From assembly GCA_035574315.1 (NCBI GenBank), contig DATLYW010000016.1, positions 62,001 through 126,000 of the forward strand: 64,000 bases of DNA, read 5' to 3'. The notes beneath the pieces were generated by a model that saw nothing but the letters and a program-made list of their open reading frames with translations, searched no databases and was not told the origin of the DNA. Below, in pieces: positions 19,060-28,300 of this stretch. The translations under genes and the position numbers were made by a program. Every line of letters starts with the position of its first letter. Positions within the stretch are counted from its first letter, which is position 1. The stretch is from Candidatus Zixiibacteriota bacterium. GTDB lineage: Bacteria; Desulfobacterota; Binatia; UBA9968.

Positions 19060-19733
19060 CGTTCCTGCGGCACACCTACTGGCTCCTGCGCAAGGACCTG
19101 CTCCTGGAGCTCCGGCGCAAGGAAAGCCTGCTGACGATGTTTTTCTTCGGCGCGCTGCTGCTGTTCGTTTTCCATTTTTCCTTCGAGCTGGCGCCCGACC
19201 GGGTCGTGCAGATGACGCCGGCGTTGCTCTGGCTCGCCTTCATGTTCACCGGCACGCTCGGCCTTGCACAGCTGTTCCAGCCCGAGCGCGATGCCGGGTG
19301 TCTCGAGGCGCTGCTGCTCTCGCCCATGGATCGGGGCGCGTTCTATTTCGCGAAAGTCTGCTTCACGCTGATTCTCATGGTCCTGGTGGAGATCGTCGTC
19401 ATTCCGCTCTTCTGGATCCTGTTCAACCTCGAGTCGTGGACCCCGGTTCCGCTCCTGTTCCTCGTCACGCTCCTGGGCACGGTCGGCTTCTGCGTGCTGG
19501 GAACCCTGTTCGCCGCCGTGACGCTCCGCGCGCGCGCCAAGGAATTGCTGCTGCCGCTGGTGCTTTTCCCGTTGATGATTCCCGTGATCCTGGCGACCAT
19601 CCGCTGTATGGAGGACGTGCTCCGCACCGGAGAGCTCGGTGACGGCGCTCCCTGGTTGCGTCTGCTGCTCGGATTTGATGTGATATTTCTGACCGCGGGA
19701 ATTCTGATCTTCGATCGGGTTCTCGAATCCTGA
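19056..19733 (+). CDS. ccmB: Heme exporter permease CcmB
   Basis: Polytopic membrane partner of CcmA (225 aa, six helices predicted from hydrophobicity). The motif around QLFQPERDAGCLEALLLSP is the CcmB hallmark, and AAVTLRARAKELLLPLVLFP follows. ATG at 19056 sits in an ATGA overlap with the ccmA stop, so translation is coupled. Confidence 0.93.
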   Translation: MTFLRHTYWLLRKDLLLELRRKESLLTMFFFGALLLFVFHFSFELAPDRVVQMTPALLWLAFMFTGTLGLAQLFQPERDAGCLEALLLSPMDRGAFYFAKVCFTLILMVLVEIVVIPLFWILFNLESWTPVPLLFLVTLLGTVGFCVLGTLFAAVTLRARAKELLLPLVLFPLMIPVILATIRCMEDVLRTGELGDGAPWLRLLLGFDVIFLTAGILIFDRVLES

Positions 19734-19747
19734 CGAACGAGACGCCG

Positions 19748-20440
19748 GTGAAGCCGAAGAAAAGGAAGGGTTATCTGGGAGCGCTTGCCGCCGCGGCGAT
19801 CGCGCTCGGGCTGTACTGGGGCCTGGTCCAGGCGCCGCCGGACGCCCTGCAGGGCAACGTTCAGCGGATCATGTACCTGCACATCCCGAGCATCCTTACC
19901 GCCTACCTCTCGTTCTTTCTGGTGTTCGTCGGGAGCTGCCTGTATTTATGGAAAAGGGAAAAGCGGGATGATATCCTCGCTTATTCCGCGGCGGAAATCG
20001 GGGTGCTCTTCACCGCTCTTACGATCGTCGAAGGCTCGATCTGGGGCCGTCCCACCTGGGGGGTGTGGTGGACGTGGGACGCCAGACTCACGCTCACGGC
20101 GATTTTGCTCCTGATCTTCGTGGGCTATCTGATGCTGCGAACGCTCCTCGAGGACGAACAAAAGGCCGCCACGGCGGCAGCGGTGCTGGGAATCATCGGG
20201 TTTCTCGACATTCCCCTGATCCACATGTCGGTTTACTGGTGGCGCACCCTCCATCAGCCGCCTTCGATCCTGCGGCCCGACAAGGCCCCCTGGGAGAACG
20301 TTCACCCGGCGATGCTGACCGCACTGGCGATCAACTTCGCCGCTTTCCTGCTGCTCTACTTCTATCTCCTGTCGCTGCGGATTCGCGTCGGCGAAATGCA
20401 GGAGGAGATCAAGGCGCGGCGGCTGCGCGGAGGCGCTTGA
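19748..20440 (+). CDS. ccmC: Heme-handling membrane protein CcmC
   Basis: Places heme on CcmE at the periplasmic side of the inner membrane (230 aa, six helices). The tryptophan-rich WWD domain reads [17 protein letters not shown], and the flanking histidines in MYLHIPS and [10 protein letters not shown] are the expected axial heme ligands. GTG start at 19748, 14 nt after ccmB. Confidence 0.95.
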   Translation: MKPKKRKGYLGALAAAAIALGLYWGLVQAPPDALQGNVQRIMYLHIPSILTAYLSFFLVFVGSCLYLWKREKRDDILAYSAAEIGVLFTALTIVEGSIWGRPTWGVWWTWDARLTLTAILLLIFVGYLMLRTLLEDEQKAATAAAVLGIIGFLDIPLIHMSVYWWRTLHQPPSILRPDKAPWENVHPAMLTALAINFAAFLLLYFYLLSLRIRVGEMQEEIKARRLRGGA

Positions 20441-20442
20441 CG

Positions 20443-20598
20443 GTGGGCCCGTGGGGTTTCGTCTTTCTCGCATACGCCCTCGTTTGGGGCGCGATTGCGT
20501 GCTATGCTGTGGGCTTGAAACGGCGCTACGAGAGGAGCGAACGGGAGCTGGCGCAGCTCGACGCGAGCGAGCATTCGCCTGGTCATGCGAAAGAATAG
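20443..20598 (+). CDS. ccmD: CcmD-like small membrane protein
   Basis: A 51-aa protein with one N-terminal hydrophobic helix (about residues 4-22) followed by a basic/acidic helical tail (KRRYERSERELAQ), the standard CcmD layout; CcmD stabilises the CcmABC-CcmE complex. GTG start two nt after the ccmC stop; overlaps ccmE by 14 nt. Sequence conservation in this family is low, so the call rests on size, topology and position between ccmC and ccmE. Confidence 0.8.
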   Translation: MGPWGFVFLAYALVWGAIACYAVGLKRRYERSERELAQLDASEHSPGHAKE

Positions 20599-21031
20599 AC
20601 GATTTCTGATCGGCGGCCTGATCATTCTTGCGGCGCTCTCCTACATGATCTACGGCGGCATGCAGGAGGCGCTGGTCTATTTCGTCACGCCGTCGGAGCT
20701 GAAGGCGCAGCAGCCGAGCCCCACCGACAAATTTCTCCGCATGGGCGGACTGGTTGTCAAGGGATCGCTCCAGAAAGACCTTCAAAATCTCACCTACCGC
20801 TTCGAGATCACCGACGGCGCGACCTCGGTTCCGGTCTTTTTTCGCGGCGTTCCGCCGGATCTCTTCGGCGACGGCAAGGGAGCCGTCGTCGAGGGCCGCC
20901 TCGGCAGCGACGGCGTGTTCCACGCTTCGGCCATCATGGCGAAGCATGCCGAGGAATACAGCCCCCATCCTGACGGACAGGACAGCTATCCCCGGAGCTT
21001 CGTTCCCGCCCGAGAGCCCCTAATCAAGTGA
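20585..21031 (+). CDS. ccmE: Periplasmic heme chaperone CcmE
   Basis: Membrane-anchored OB-fold chaperone (148 aa) that carries heme covalently to the CcmF/H ligase. Short basic N-terminus and one anchor helix (about 7-23); the heme site is IMAKHAEEY with His121 (covalent ligand) and Tyr125 (iron ligand). This is the H-type CcmE, not the archaeal/deltaproteobacterial CxxxY variant. Overlaps ccmD by 14 nt and ccmF by 4 nt. Confidence 0.95.
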   Translation: MRKNRRFLIGGLIILAALSYMIYGGMQEALVYFVTPSELKAQQPSPTDKFLRMGGLVVKGSLQKDLQNLTYRFEITDGATSVPVFFRGVPPDLFGDGKGAVVEGRLGSDGVFHASAIMAKHAEEYSPHPDGQDSYPRSFVPAREPLIK

Positions 21032-22992
21032 TCGCCACCCTGGGCTATAGCGCTCTTTTGCTCGCGTTCCTTTTCGCCCTGCTCGGGGCGGCAACCCCTC
21101 TGCTCGCCGCGCGCACGCCGATGCGGGCGGCGTCGGGAACCGTCTGGCTGGCGATCTGGGGGCAGTTTGTCCTGGTCACGCTCGCCGCCTGCGCCCTGAT
21201 CTATGCCCTGGTCGCTCCTGATTTCTCCATCAGGTACGTTGCCTTCAACACGACGCGGGCGACCCCGCTCTACTACCGGATCACAGGACTGTGGGGCGCT
21301 CTCGAAGGTTCTTTGCTGCTCTGGGAATGGATCCTGATCGTCTTTTCCGGGCTGGTTGCCTGGATCTACCGGCACCGGCACCGGGAGTTCATGCCGTGGG
21401 TGCTGATGGTCTTTTCGATCGTTTCGGCCTTCTTTCTCGGCGTCCTCGCCTTCGCTTCCAGTCCTTTCGAGACGATCTCCCCCGTACCGCCCGACGGCCG
21501 CGGCCTGAACCCCCTCCTCGAGGACGCCAACATGATGACCCACCCGCCCCTGCTCTACACGGGGTTCGTGGGGCTGACCGTCCCCTACGCGTTCGCCATG
21601 GCGGCTCTCATCGTCGGCAGGCTCGATGAAGCCTGGATCATCACGACGCGGCGCTGGACGATCGCCGCATGGTTCTTTCTCACGGCCGGCAATCTGGTCG
21701 GTGCCTGGTGGTCCTATCACGTTCTCGGCTGGGGCGGCTATTGGGCCTGGGACCCGGTGGAGAACGCGGCCTTCATGCCCTGGCTTCCGACCACCGCGTT
21801 TCTCCACTCGATTCAGGTTCAGGAACGCCGGCGCATGCTCAAGGTGTGGAACCTCTCGCTCATCATGATCGCCTTCAGTCTCACGCTCTTCGGCACCTTT
21901 CTCACCCGATCCGGGATCCTTTCCTCCATCCACGCGTTCTCGTCGGGTCCGGTCGGCTCCCTCTTTCTCGGCTTTCTCGCCCTGGTGCTGCTCGGCTCCT
22001 TTGGTCTGCTCGCCTACCGGTCGGATCTGCTCAAAGGCCAGCCCGAGCTCGATTCTGTCCTGAGCCGGGAATCGGCCTTCCTGCTCAACAACATCGTCCT
22101 GGTATCGGCGCTCTTCACGATTTTTCTCGGAACGGTCTTTCCCCTGCTGTCGGAAGCCGTGGCGGGCGTCCAGGTGAGCGTCGGCGCCCCGTATTTCAAT
22201 TCAGCGACCACGCCGCTTTTCCTGTTCATGGTTTTTCTGATGGCCGTCGGGCCGATCATTGCGTGGCGCAAGGCTTCGTGGGACAATCTCAAACGGAATT
22301 TCCTCCGGCCGGCCGCGGCGTCCCTGGCGGCGGGGCTGGTTCTTTTCATCCTGGGGGTGCGGGAGTTCCTTCCGTTGCTCGGCTTCACTCTCGTGGCCTT
22401 CGTCATCCTGACGATCGTATACGACACCGCCCTGGCGCTGCGCGCTCGCCGGCGGATTGCGGGCGAGGGAATCATATCGGGGCTCGTCACGCTGGCGCGG
22501 CGCAACCAGCGGCGCTACGCCGGCTTCGTGGTTCATCTCGGCGTGGTGCTGATCGTGATGGGGATCGCCGGCTCCATGTCCTACAGCATCGAGCGGGAAG
22601 CGACGCTCGGCCTCAATGAGACCCTCACGATCGGCGCCTACCGGATCCGTTTCGAAGGCCTCAAGGGCTCCCAACAGCCGACCCATTTTCGAGTCGAGGG
22701 ATCGTTCCGGCTCTTCCGCCACGGCGTCGAAGCCGGGGTTCTGTCACCCGCCCTGAAGTTCTTCCCCACCCAGGAAGCCCCGGTCGGCCGTGCCGTGCAT
22801 CGGAGCACGCTGGCCGAGGACGTTTACCTGATCCTCTCGGGATTCAGCGAGGTCAATCGCAACCAGGCGACCCTCAAGGCGCTCGTGCGACCGCTGGTGG
22901 TCTGGATCTGGATCGGGGGCTTCGTGATCGTGCTGGGAACCCTGCTGTCCATCCTGCCGCTCGGGAAGAACGCGGCGAGAGGCGGAGACTGA
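21028..22992 (+). CDS. ccmF: Cytochrome c heme ligase subunit CcmF
   Basis: Large polytopic membrane protein (654 aa, around 14-15 helices) that takes heme from CcmE and attaches it to apocytochromes with CcmH. The WWD domain GWGGYWAWDPVENAAFMPWL is complete, and MMTHPPLLYTGFVG and the later SIHAFSSGPVG regions are typical. GTG start at 21028 overlapping the ccmE stop by 4 nt; ccmG begins one nt after the stop. Confidence 0.96.
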   Translation: MIATLGYSALLLAFLFALLGAATPLLAARTPMRAASGTVWLAIWGQFVLVTLAACALIYALVAPDFSIRYVAFNTTRATPLYYRITGLWGALEGSLLLWEWILIVFSGLVAWIYRHRHREFMPWVLMVFSIVSAFFLGVLAFASSPFETISPVPPDGRGLNPLLEDANMMTHPPLLYTGFVGLTVPYAFAMAALIVGRLDEAWIITTRRWTIAAWFFLTAGNLVGAWWSYHVLGWGGYWAWDPVENAAFMPWLPTTAFLHSIQVQERRRMLKVWNLSLIMIAFSLTLFGTFLTRSGILSSIHAFSSGPVGSLFLGFLALVLLGSFGLLAYRSDLLKGQPELDSVLSRESAFLLNNIVLVSALFTIFLGTVFPLLSEAVAGVQVSVGAPYFNSATTPLFLFMVFLMAVGPIIAWRKASWDNLKRNFLRPAAASLAAGLVLFILGVREFLPLLGFTLVAFVILTIVYDTALALRARRRIAGEGIISGLVTLARRNQRRYAGFVVHLGVVLIVMGIAGSMSYSIEREATLGLNETLTIGAYRIRFEGLKGSQQPTHFRVEGSFRLFRHGVEAGVLSPALKFFPTQEAPVGRAVHRSTLAEDVYLILSGFSEVNRNQATLKALVRPLVVWIWIGGFVIVLGTLLSILPLGKNAARGGD

Positions 22993-22993
22993 C

Positions 22994-23560
22994 ATGGCCT
23001 GGCGCCGCATGACTTTGACCGTCGCCGTCATCGCGCCGATCCTCTGGCTCCTCGCCTTCGGCTTCACGCGCGACGCCCGTTACATCAACTCGCCGTTGAT
23101 GGCGAAACCCGCGGCGCCTTTCACGGTCGAGCTTTTCGACGGAAGCAAGCTGAGCCTGGCAGACCTGCGCGGCAAGGCGGTTTTTCTCAACTTCTGGGCC
23201 TCGTGGTGCCCGCCGTGCCGTGCCGAAGCGCGCGACCTCGAAGCGGCGTGGCGCAGGCTCAAATCGGAGAACATCGTGTTCGTCGGCGTCGCGCTCCAGG
23301 ATACCGAGGAAAACTCGCGCTCGTTCCTCGAAGAGTTCGGCGTCACTTACCCGAACGGACGCGACCCGGCCGGAAAGATCGCCATCGACTACGGCGTGTG
23401 GGGCATCCCGGAAAGCTTCTTCATCGACCCCCAGGGCCGGATCACTTACAAGCACGTGGGCGCGATCCGCGCCGCGCTCGTGACCGCCAAGGTCCAGGAG
23501 GCGCTGCGCGGCATCGTGAGCGCTCAGGAAGGAAAAGGCGAGTATCAAACGGTACGTTGA
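22994..23560 (+). CDS. ccmG: Periplasmic thiol:disulfide reductase CcmG/DsbE
   Basis: Membrane-tethered thioredoxin-fold reductase (188 aa) that keeps the CXXCH cysteines of apocytochromes reduced. N-terminal anchor about residues 7-24; active site WCPPC with Cys72 and Cys75; cis-proline region GIPESFFID. Its last 17 nt overlap the proposed start of the ccmH-ccmI fusion. Confidence 0.95.
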   Translation: MAWRRMTLTVAVIAPILWLLAFGFTRDARYINSPLMAKPAAPFTVELFDGSKLSLADLRGKAVFLNFWASWCPPCRAEARDLEAAWRRLKSENIVFVGVALQDTEENSRSFLEEFGVTYPNGRDPAGKIAIDYGVWGIPESFFIDPQGRITYKHVGAIRAALVTAKVQEALRGIVSAQEGKGEYQTVR

Positions 23561-25148
23561 CGTTCTGCCGGGCGCTTTGCTCGCGCTGGTGCTGGCGGCA
23601 TCGCCTGTTGCTCCGGCGAGCGCTCCCGATATCGACGAGCAAACCCGCGAGCTCGCGGCGGAGCTTCGCTGCGTGGTCTGCCAGAACCTTTCCGTCGCCG
23701 ATTCGCCGTCCGAAATGGCGCAGCAGATGCGCGCCATCATCCGGGAGCAGCTCGCCGCCGGCAAGACGCCGCAGGAGGTCAAGGACTATTTCGTCTCCCG
23801 CTACGGCGAATGGGTCTTGCTCGCTCCGAGCGCCCGGGGCTTCAACCTGCTCTTGTGGCTGCTGCCCTACGTCGCCCTCGCCGCCGGGCTGATCGCGGCC
23901 GGTTTCTTCCTGCGCCGCTGGTCCCGAAAAAAGGCCGCCGGCCGGCCGGCTGGGGAAGCGGCGGACCGGGGCGGCCTCCTCGAAAGTCTTTCCCATGCCC
24001 GGCCAGACGCCCTTCCCGACCTGGAAGACGACCGCCCGCAGGCGGTGCTGCTGCGCGAGCAGGCTCGCTTGGCCGCGGAGCTCGAGGAACTCGAGTTCGA
24101 CTACCAATCGGGAAAACTTTCCGAGGGCGACTACGCCTCGCTGCGCTCGGAGATCGAAACGAAAACGGCGGAGACAGCCGCCCGGCTCGAGCGCCTCCCG
24201 CCGATAAAGGAGAAACCGAAGCCGGTTACGCCGCCGCCCGCGGCCCCCGCCGCCGGATTTCCGCGTTGGCGGCTGGCCGCCGGGGGTGCGCTCCTTCTCT
24301 TGTTCGGACTGGCTCTGGGGGTTCTTTTGACCCGTTCAGTGCGGCCCCGGAGCCCGGAAGACAGCCTGACGGGAGGATTTCTCACGGGGACCGCCGGGCA
24401 AGACGGCACCCGGTCGTTGCTCAACGAGGGCAAAACGGCCTTCTCCAACGGCGACTGGCCGAAAGCTATCGAAGCGTTCAAGAAAGTCCTCGCCGCCGAT
24501 CCCGCCGACCCCGAGGCGCACAGCTACATGGGCTACATCCTGGTTCAGGCGGGCCACGCGGACGGAGCGTTGATGGCGTTCGACAAGGCGTTGGCGGCCG
24601 CCCCGGACTATCCGCTGGCTCTCTGGGGGAAAGGAATGGTTCTTTACCGGGAGAGACAGGATTATGCCGCGGCGCGCGCGGTTTTCGAGAAGCTGGTCCG
24701 GCTCCTGCCGCCCGGTCATGACCGAACCGAGATCGAAAAGATCCTCGCCGAGCTGCCCCGATCCTCCGGCCCGTCTCCCGCTCCCCCCGCGGAGGGAACG
24801 CGGGTGCAAATCTCCGGAACGATCACCATCGGCCCGGGCGTCGACCCCAAAGCCGCGGCCCAAGGGTCGCTGTTCATCATCGCCCGAAGAGCCGGAGGGG
24901 CCGGTCCTCCGGTCGCCGTGAAGAAGATCGACCGGCCCCGCTTCCCGGTCGCCTATTCCATCGGTCCCGAAGACGCGATGATCCAGGGAGCGCCCCTCGA
25001 CGGCAAGCTCGACGTTTCGGTTCGCCTGGACAAGGACGGCAACCCCATGACGCGCGAGCCCGGAAGTGTTGCGGGGCGGTACAAGAAGAATCCGGTGGAA
25101 GCCGGAGCGAAAAATATCGACATCGTCCTCGACGAAGTCGTTCCCTGA
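23544..25148 (+). CDS. ccmH: CcmH-CcmI fusion (apocytochrome c chaperone), apparent AUC start
   Basis: N-terminal CcmH domain with LRCVVCQN (Cys43, Cys46 if AUC is residue 1), a membrane helix near 103-125, a helical linker, a second membrane helix near 225-250, TPR repeats (about 285-385) and a C-terminal beta domain as in CcmI/CycH. CcmH reduces apocytochrome cysteines and CcmI binds the apoprotein tail. The frame has no ATG/GTG/TTG with a good context before TTG 23577, which would give a signal peptide lacking its basic n-region. An ATC at 23544, five nt after AAGG, gives MKRYVDVL followed by a textbook hydrophobic core ending PASA. Length 534 aa on that start, 523 on TTG. Confidence 0.88.
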   Translation: MKRYVDVLPGALLALVLAASPVAPASAPDIDEQTRELAAELRCVVCQNLSVADSPSEMAQQMRAIIREQLAAGKTPQEVKDYFVSRYGEWVLLAPSARGFNLLLWLLPYVALAAGLIAAGFFLRRWSRKKAAGRPAGEAADRGGLLESLSHARPDALPDLEDDRPQAVLLREQARLAAELEELEFDYQSGKLSEGDYASLRSEIETKTAETAARLERLPPIKEKPKPVTPPPAAPAAGFPRWRLAAGGALLLLFGLALGVLLTRSVRPRSPEDSLTGGFLTGTAGQDGTRSLLNEGKTAFSNGDWPKAIEAFKKVLAADPADPEAHSYMGYILVQAGHADGALMAFDKALAAAPDYPLALWGKGMVLYRERQDYAAARAVFEKLVRLLPPGHDRTEIEKILAELPRSSGPSPAPPAEGTRVQISGTITIGPGVDPKAAAQGSLFIIARRAGGAGPPVAVKKIDRPRFPVAYSIGPEDAMIQGAPLDGKLDVSVRLDKDGNPMTREPGSVAGRYKKNPVEAGAKNIDIVLDEVVP

Positions 25149-25158
25149 TCCCCCGCCG

Positions 25159-25512
25159 TCAGGCTCCCGAAAATCTGCGGTAGATGGCGTCCGTCTTCGC
25201 CGCCATGATGAAGTCGTTGCGATGCAGGTTCCTGATCTTGTGGGTCCACCAGGTCACCCCCACGCGGCCCCACTCGGTGACCAGGCGCGGATGGTGCCCT
25301 TCCTCCTCGGCCGCTGCGCCGACGGCATCGGTAAAAGCGAGCGCTTCCTTGAAGTTCCTGAACTGAAAAACGCGCTCCAGCTTCGGAATGCCGTCTTCGT
25401 GAATGATCCGCCACTGCGGCACTTTCGGCTGTAGTTCGGCGATCTCCTCGGCGGTGACCGGGGGAGCCCCCACGCGACAGGCCTCGCACTTCTGATCGAC
25501 AAGCTCTTCCAT
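25159..25512 (-). CDS. phhB: Pterin-4a-carbinolamine dehydratase family protein
   Basis: A 117-aa PCD-fold protein that recycles the carbinolamine formed by aromatic amino acid hydroxylases, or acts as a dimerisation cofactor. [17 protein letters not shown] contains the paired active-site histidines, and the third is in WWTHKI. The N-terminal 25 residues contain CEAC, more than the minimal PCD, a feature shared by many bacterial members. No phenylalanine hydroxylase is nearby. Converges on ccmH with a 10-nt gap and lies 18 nt after the LLM monooxygenase. Confidence 0.9.
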   Translation of the reverse strand: MEELVDQKCEACRVGAPPVTAEEIAELQPKVPQWRIIHEDGIPKLERVFQFRNFKEALAFTDAVGAAAEEEGHHPRLVTEWGRVGVTWWTHKIRNLHRNDFIMAAKTDAIYRRFSGA

Positions 25513-25530
25513 CGTTTCACTCCTTCACGT

Positions 25531-26589
25531 TCAACCGTCCAGCTCGCTCATGACCTCCCCGGCGAACCTTTCCATGGCATCCTTCACCCAACGGTGCGGT
25601 ACGCTGCCGATGTTGAACCACGCGAGAAAATGGCGCGCCCCCGTGGCGGCCGCAAGCTTTTTCAGCCCGGCGGCCACGCTCCGGGCGTCGCCGATGACCG
25701 CGTGGCGTGCGCGGACGACCTCGAACGTCATCTGCTGTCCTGCCGCCGTGGCCAGGCGCGCCGGCGGCGGCACACCCCGGCGGGCGAGCCATTCCACGTA
25801 GTCGCGCCGGACCGCGGCGATGGTTTCGAAATAGCTCATGACGCCGGCCTCGCATCGGCGTTCGGCCTCGTTCGCCGTCTCGGCGATATGCACCGGGACC
25901 AGAAGCGCCAGCTCCCGCCTGGCGACGGAATGGCCGTGCCGCTTGAGCCCATCCCAGTAAGCGCGCGCAAACTCCGTCACCTGTTCGGGAGCGCGAGTAT
26001 GGACTGGCAGCATGAGGTTCGCCGCCAAACGTGCGCCCAGCTCGACGCCCGCCATCGAGCTCGTCGCGAGATAGAACGGAGGCGGCGGCTGCTGGATCGG
26101 TTTGGGGTGAACCACCACTTCCGGGATGCGAAAGAATCTGCCCTCGAACGAAAGCGTCGGCTCGGTCCAGGCCCGCCGAATGACGTCCAATCCTTCGGCC
26201 AGGATTTCGTGGGTGACGCTGTGATCGGCGCCGAAGCACTCGTACACGCGGCTGTGCGGGTGGCCGCCTCCGGCGGCGAACTCCATGCGACCCCCGCTGA
26301 GCAAATCGAGCATGGCCGCCTGCTCGGCGAGCTGAACGGGATGATGGACCGGCAGCGTGTTCACGGCAACGCCCAGCCGCAAGCGGCGCGTTCTCTGCGC
26401 CAGGGCGCCCAGGACGACGTACGGAGCCGAAAGCAGCGAGAATCGAGGCTGGCAATGGATCTCGGCGAGCCAGAGGCCGTGAAATCCGAGGCGATCTCCG
26501 ATCTCGGCCTGCTCGATGAGCTCGTTCAGCCGATCGGTGGAAACCGATCCGTCGGGACACTGGATCTCGGTAAACAGGCTGACCTTCAT
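25531..26589 (-). CDS. LLM-class (luciferase-like) flavin-dependent monooxygenase
   Basis: A 352-aa TIM-barrel oxidoreductase of the bacterial luciferase superfamily, using FMNH2 or F420. FTEIQCPDG and GLWLAEIHCQPRFSLLSAP at the N-terminus, LRLGVAVNTLPVHHP and FAAGGGHPHSRVYECFG are typical of the group close to alkane monooxygenase/limonene-monooxygenase-like proteins. Substrate unknown. Same strand as the gamma-glutamyltransferase 112 nt upstream and PCD gene downstream, probably one transcription unit. Confidence 0.87.
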   Translation of the reverse strand: MKVSLFTEIQCPDGSVSTDRLNELIEQAEIGDRLGFHGLWLAEIHCQPRFSLLSAPYVVLGALAQRTRRLRLGVAVNTLPVHHPVQLAEQAAMLDLLSGGRMEFAAGGGHPHSRVYECFGADHSVTHEILAEGLDVIRRAWTEPTLSFEGRFFRIPEVVVHPKPIQQPPPPFYLATSSMAGVELGARLAANLMLPVHTRAPEQVTEFARAYWDGLKRHGHSVARRELALLVPVHIAETANEAERRCEAGVMSYFETIAAVRRDYVEWLARRGVPPPARLATAAGQQMTFEVVRARHAVIGDARSVAAGLKKLAAATGARHFLAWFNIGSVPHRWVKDAMERFAGEVMSELDG

Positions 26590-26701
26590 CGAGTTCCCGT
26601 CCGCCGCCGGGTGTCCGGACGGCGCCGCCGTACCACGAACAGTCCGGACGGGTCCCGGGCCGGCGCCTCGCCATGACGGCGGCGAGACGCTGAGGCCGCT
26701 C

Positions 26702-28300
26702 CTACCAGGCCAGGGCGTACGCCTCTCTGCGCGGATCGGCGCCCGCCATCCATGTCCCCGTGGCTGGATCGCGCAGGACGATCTTGGCGCTGCCGAAGGA
26801 CCAGCGATCCACGACGGATACCGGATAGCCTCTTTGCTTGAGCCCCTCGATCACGTCCGGCGCGAACCCCTGCTCCAGTTTGAGCTCCTCGGGCAGCTCG
26901 TGGCGCGGCGGCGTCCCCGGCTGGTGGCTCCACCGCGGCGCCTCCACCGCGGTTTGCGGATCCATTTCCCGGTCAAGGATATTGTGCAGGATCTGCAGAT
27001 TGGTCTGGGGTTGATCATCGGCTCCCGGGCTCCCTCCCGCCAGGAAAAACTCGCCGTCACGGTAAACCATGTAGGTGTTCAGCGTGTGCGCCGGGCGCTT
27101 CCCGGGGCAGAGCGCGTTCGCTCTTCCCGCATCCAGCCCGAAACTGCACAGCCGGTTGTTCAGGATCACCCCCGTATCCCCGCCGATCACGCGCGACCCG
27201 AACGGGGCGAAAATGCTCTGGATCAGTGAAATCGCGTTTCCGTCGCGGTCGACGGCGCAGAGAAACGTGGTGTCCGAAGCCGACGCGACCGCCGATGCCC
27301 GCGGTGTCGGCGCTTGCATCATCGCGCCCCGCCGCTCGGCCGCGTATTCCTTGGAGATCAGCATCCCGACCTTGGGCTCGCCGAATGCGGGGTCTTCCAG
27401 GTACCGGATTCGATCCTCGAAAGCGAGCTTTTTCGCCTGGACCTGGAGATGAATGACCTCCGCCCGATCCATCGTGCCCAGATGGAGCGGCCACGGCTCG
27501 ATCAGGTTCAGCATCTCCAGAACCATGAAGCCCTGCGAAACAGGCGGCTGCTCGTAAACCACCCAGTCCCGGTACCGCGTGCTCAGAGGTTCGAGCCACT
27601 GCGCCACCGGACGCTGCAAATCCTCTTCGCACAAGAGGCCGCCTTCGGCCTGAACCGTCTTGCAGATCGTCTCGGCCACCCGCCCGCCGTAAAACCCGGC
27701 GCGCCCTTCGCGCCCGATGAGCGCGAGGACTTCGCCGAGACCTTTCTGGTGCAGGATCTTCCCGGGCCGCAGTTCGCCGAGCGGCTGCCGATAAACCCGC
27801 TCGATCCAGGGAAAGTCCCGGCTGAACTCGGCAATGCGCTCCACGAGCTCCTGATGGACAGGGAAGCCGCCGGCCGCGAGCGCCACCGCGTCCGCCGTCA
27901 GGCGCGCCAGATCCTTCGTACCGTACCTGCGATGGAGCTCGAGCCAGCCGTCGACCGCTCCCGGCACGGCGACGCTCAAAGGCCCCGCTACGGGAATCGC
28001 CCGCAACCCCCGCTCGCGGAAGTGCTCGATGCTCGCTCGCGCCGGCGCAGGTCCGCTCGCGTTCAGCGCCTCGACCTTGCCGCTCCTCCTCATGGCGACC
28101 AGAGCGAACAGGTCGCCGCCGGGCCCGCAGGTTTCCGGCCGCACCACGGTCATCACGAAAGCGGCCGCCAGCGCCGCGTCCACGGCGTTGCCGCCCTCTT
28201 GCAGCACCTTCAGCCCCGCGAGCGAAGCGAGGTGGTGGCCGGACGAGACGACCCCGTTCCGGCCCATCACCAGCGGTCTGGCTGCCTTGGCAAACTTCAT
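26702..28300 (-). CDS. ggt: Gamma-glutamyltransferase family Ntn-hydrolase
   Basis: A 532-aa member of the GGT family, made as a proenzyme that cleaves itself before a threonine. The cleavage site is the DTTFLCAVDRDGNAIS region, where the second Thr would become the new N-terminal nucleophile; GGNAVDAALAAAFV and NNRLCSFGLD are family motifs, and the GGSPGADDQPQTNLQI segment forms the oxyanion region. There is no signal peptide, unlike periplasmic GGT, so it may be cytoplasmic and act on other gamma-glutamyl amides. Start ATG 28300 overlaps the upstream amidohydrolase stop by 4 nt. Confidence 0.9.
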   Translation of the reverse strand: MKFAKAARPLVMGRNGVVSSGHHLASLAGLKVLQEGGNAVDAALAAAFVMTVVRPETCGPGGDLFALVAMRRSGKVEALNASGPAPARASIEHFRERGLRAIPVAGPLSVAVPGAVDGWLELHRRYGTKDLARLTADAVALAAGGFPVHQELVERIAEFSRDFPWIERVYRQPLGELRPGKILHQKGLGEVLALIGREGRAGFYGGRVAETICKTVQAEGGLLCEEDLQRPVAQWLEPLSTRYRDWVVYEQPPVSQGFMVLEMLNLIEPWPLHLGTMDRAEVIHLQVQAKKLAFEDRIRYLEDPAFGEPKVGMLISKEYAAERRGAMMQAPTPRASAVASASDTTFLCAVDRDGNAISLIQSIFAPFGSRVIGGDTGVILNNRLCSFGLDAGRANALCPGKRPAHTLNTYMVYRDGEFFLAGGSPGADDQPQTNLQILHNILDREMDPQTAVEAPRWSHQPGTPPRHELPEELKLEQGFAPDVIEGLKQRGYPVSVVDRWSFGSAKIVLRDPATGTWMAGADPRREAYALAW

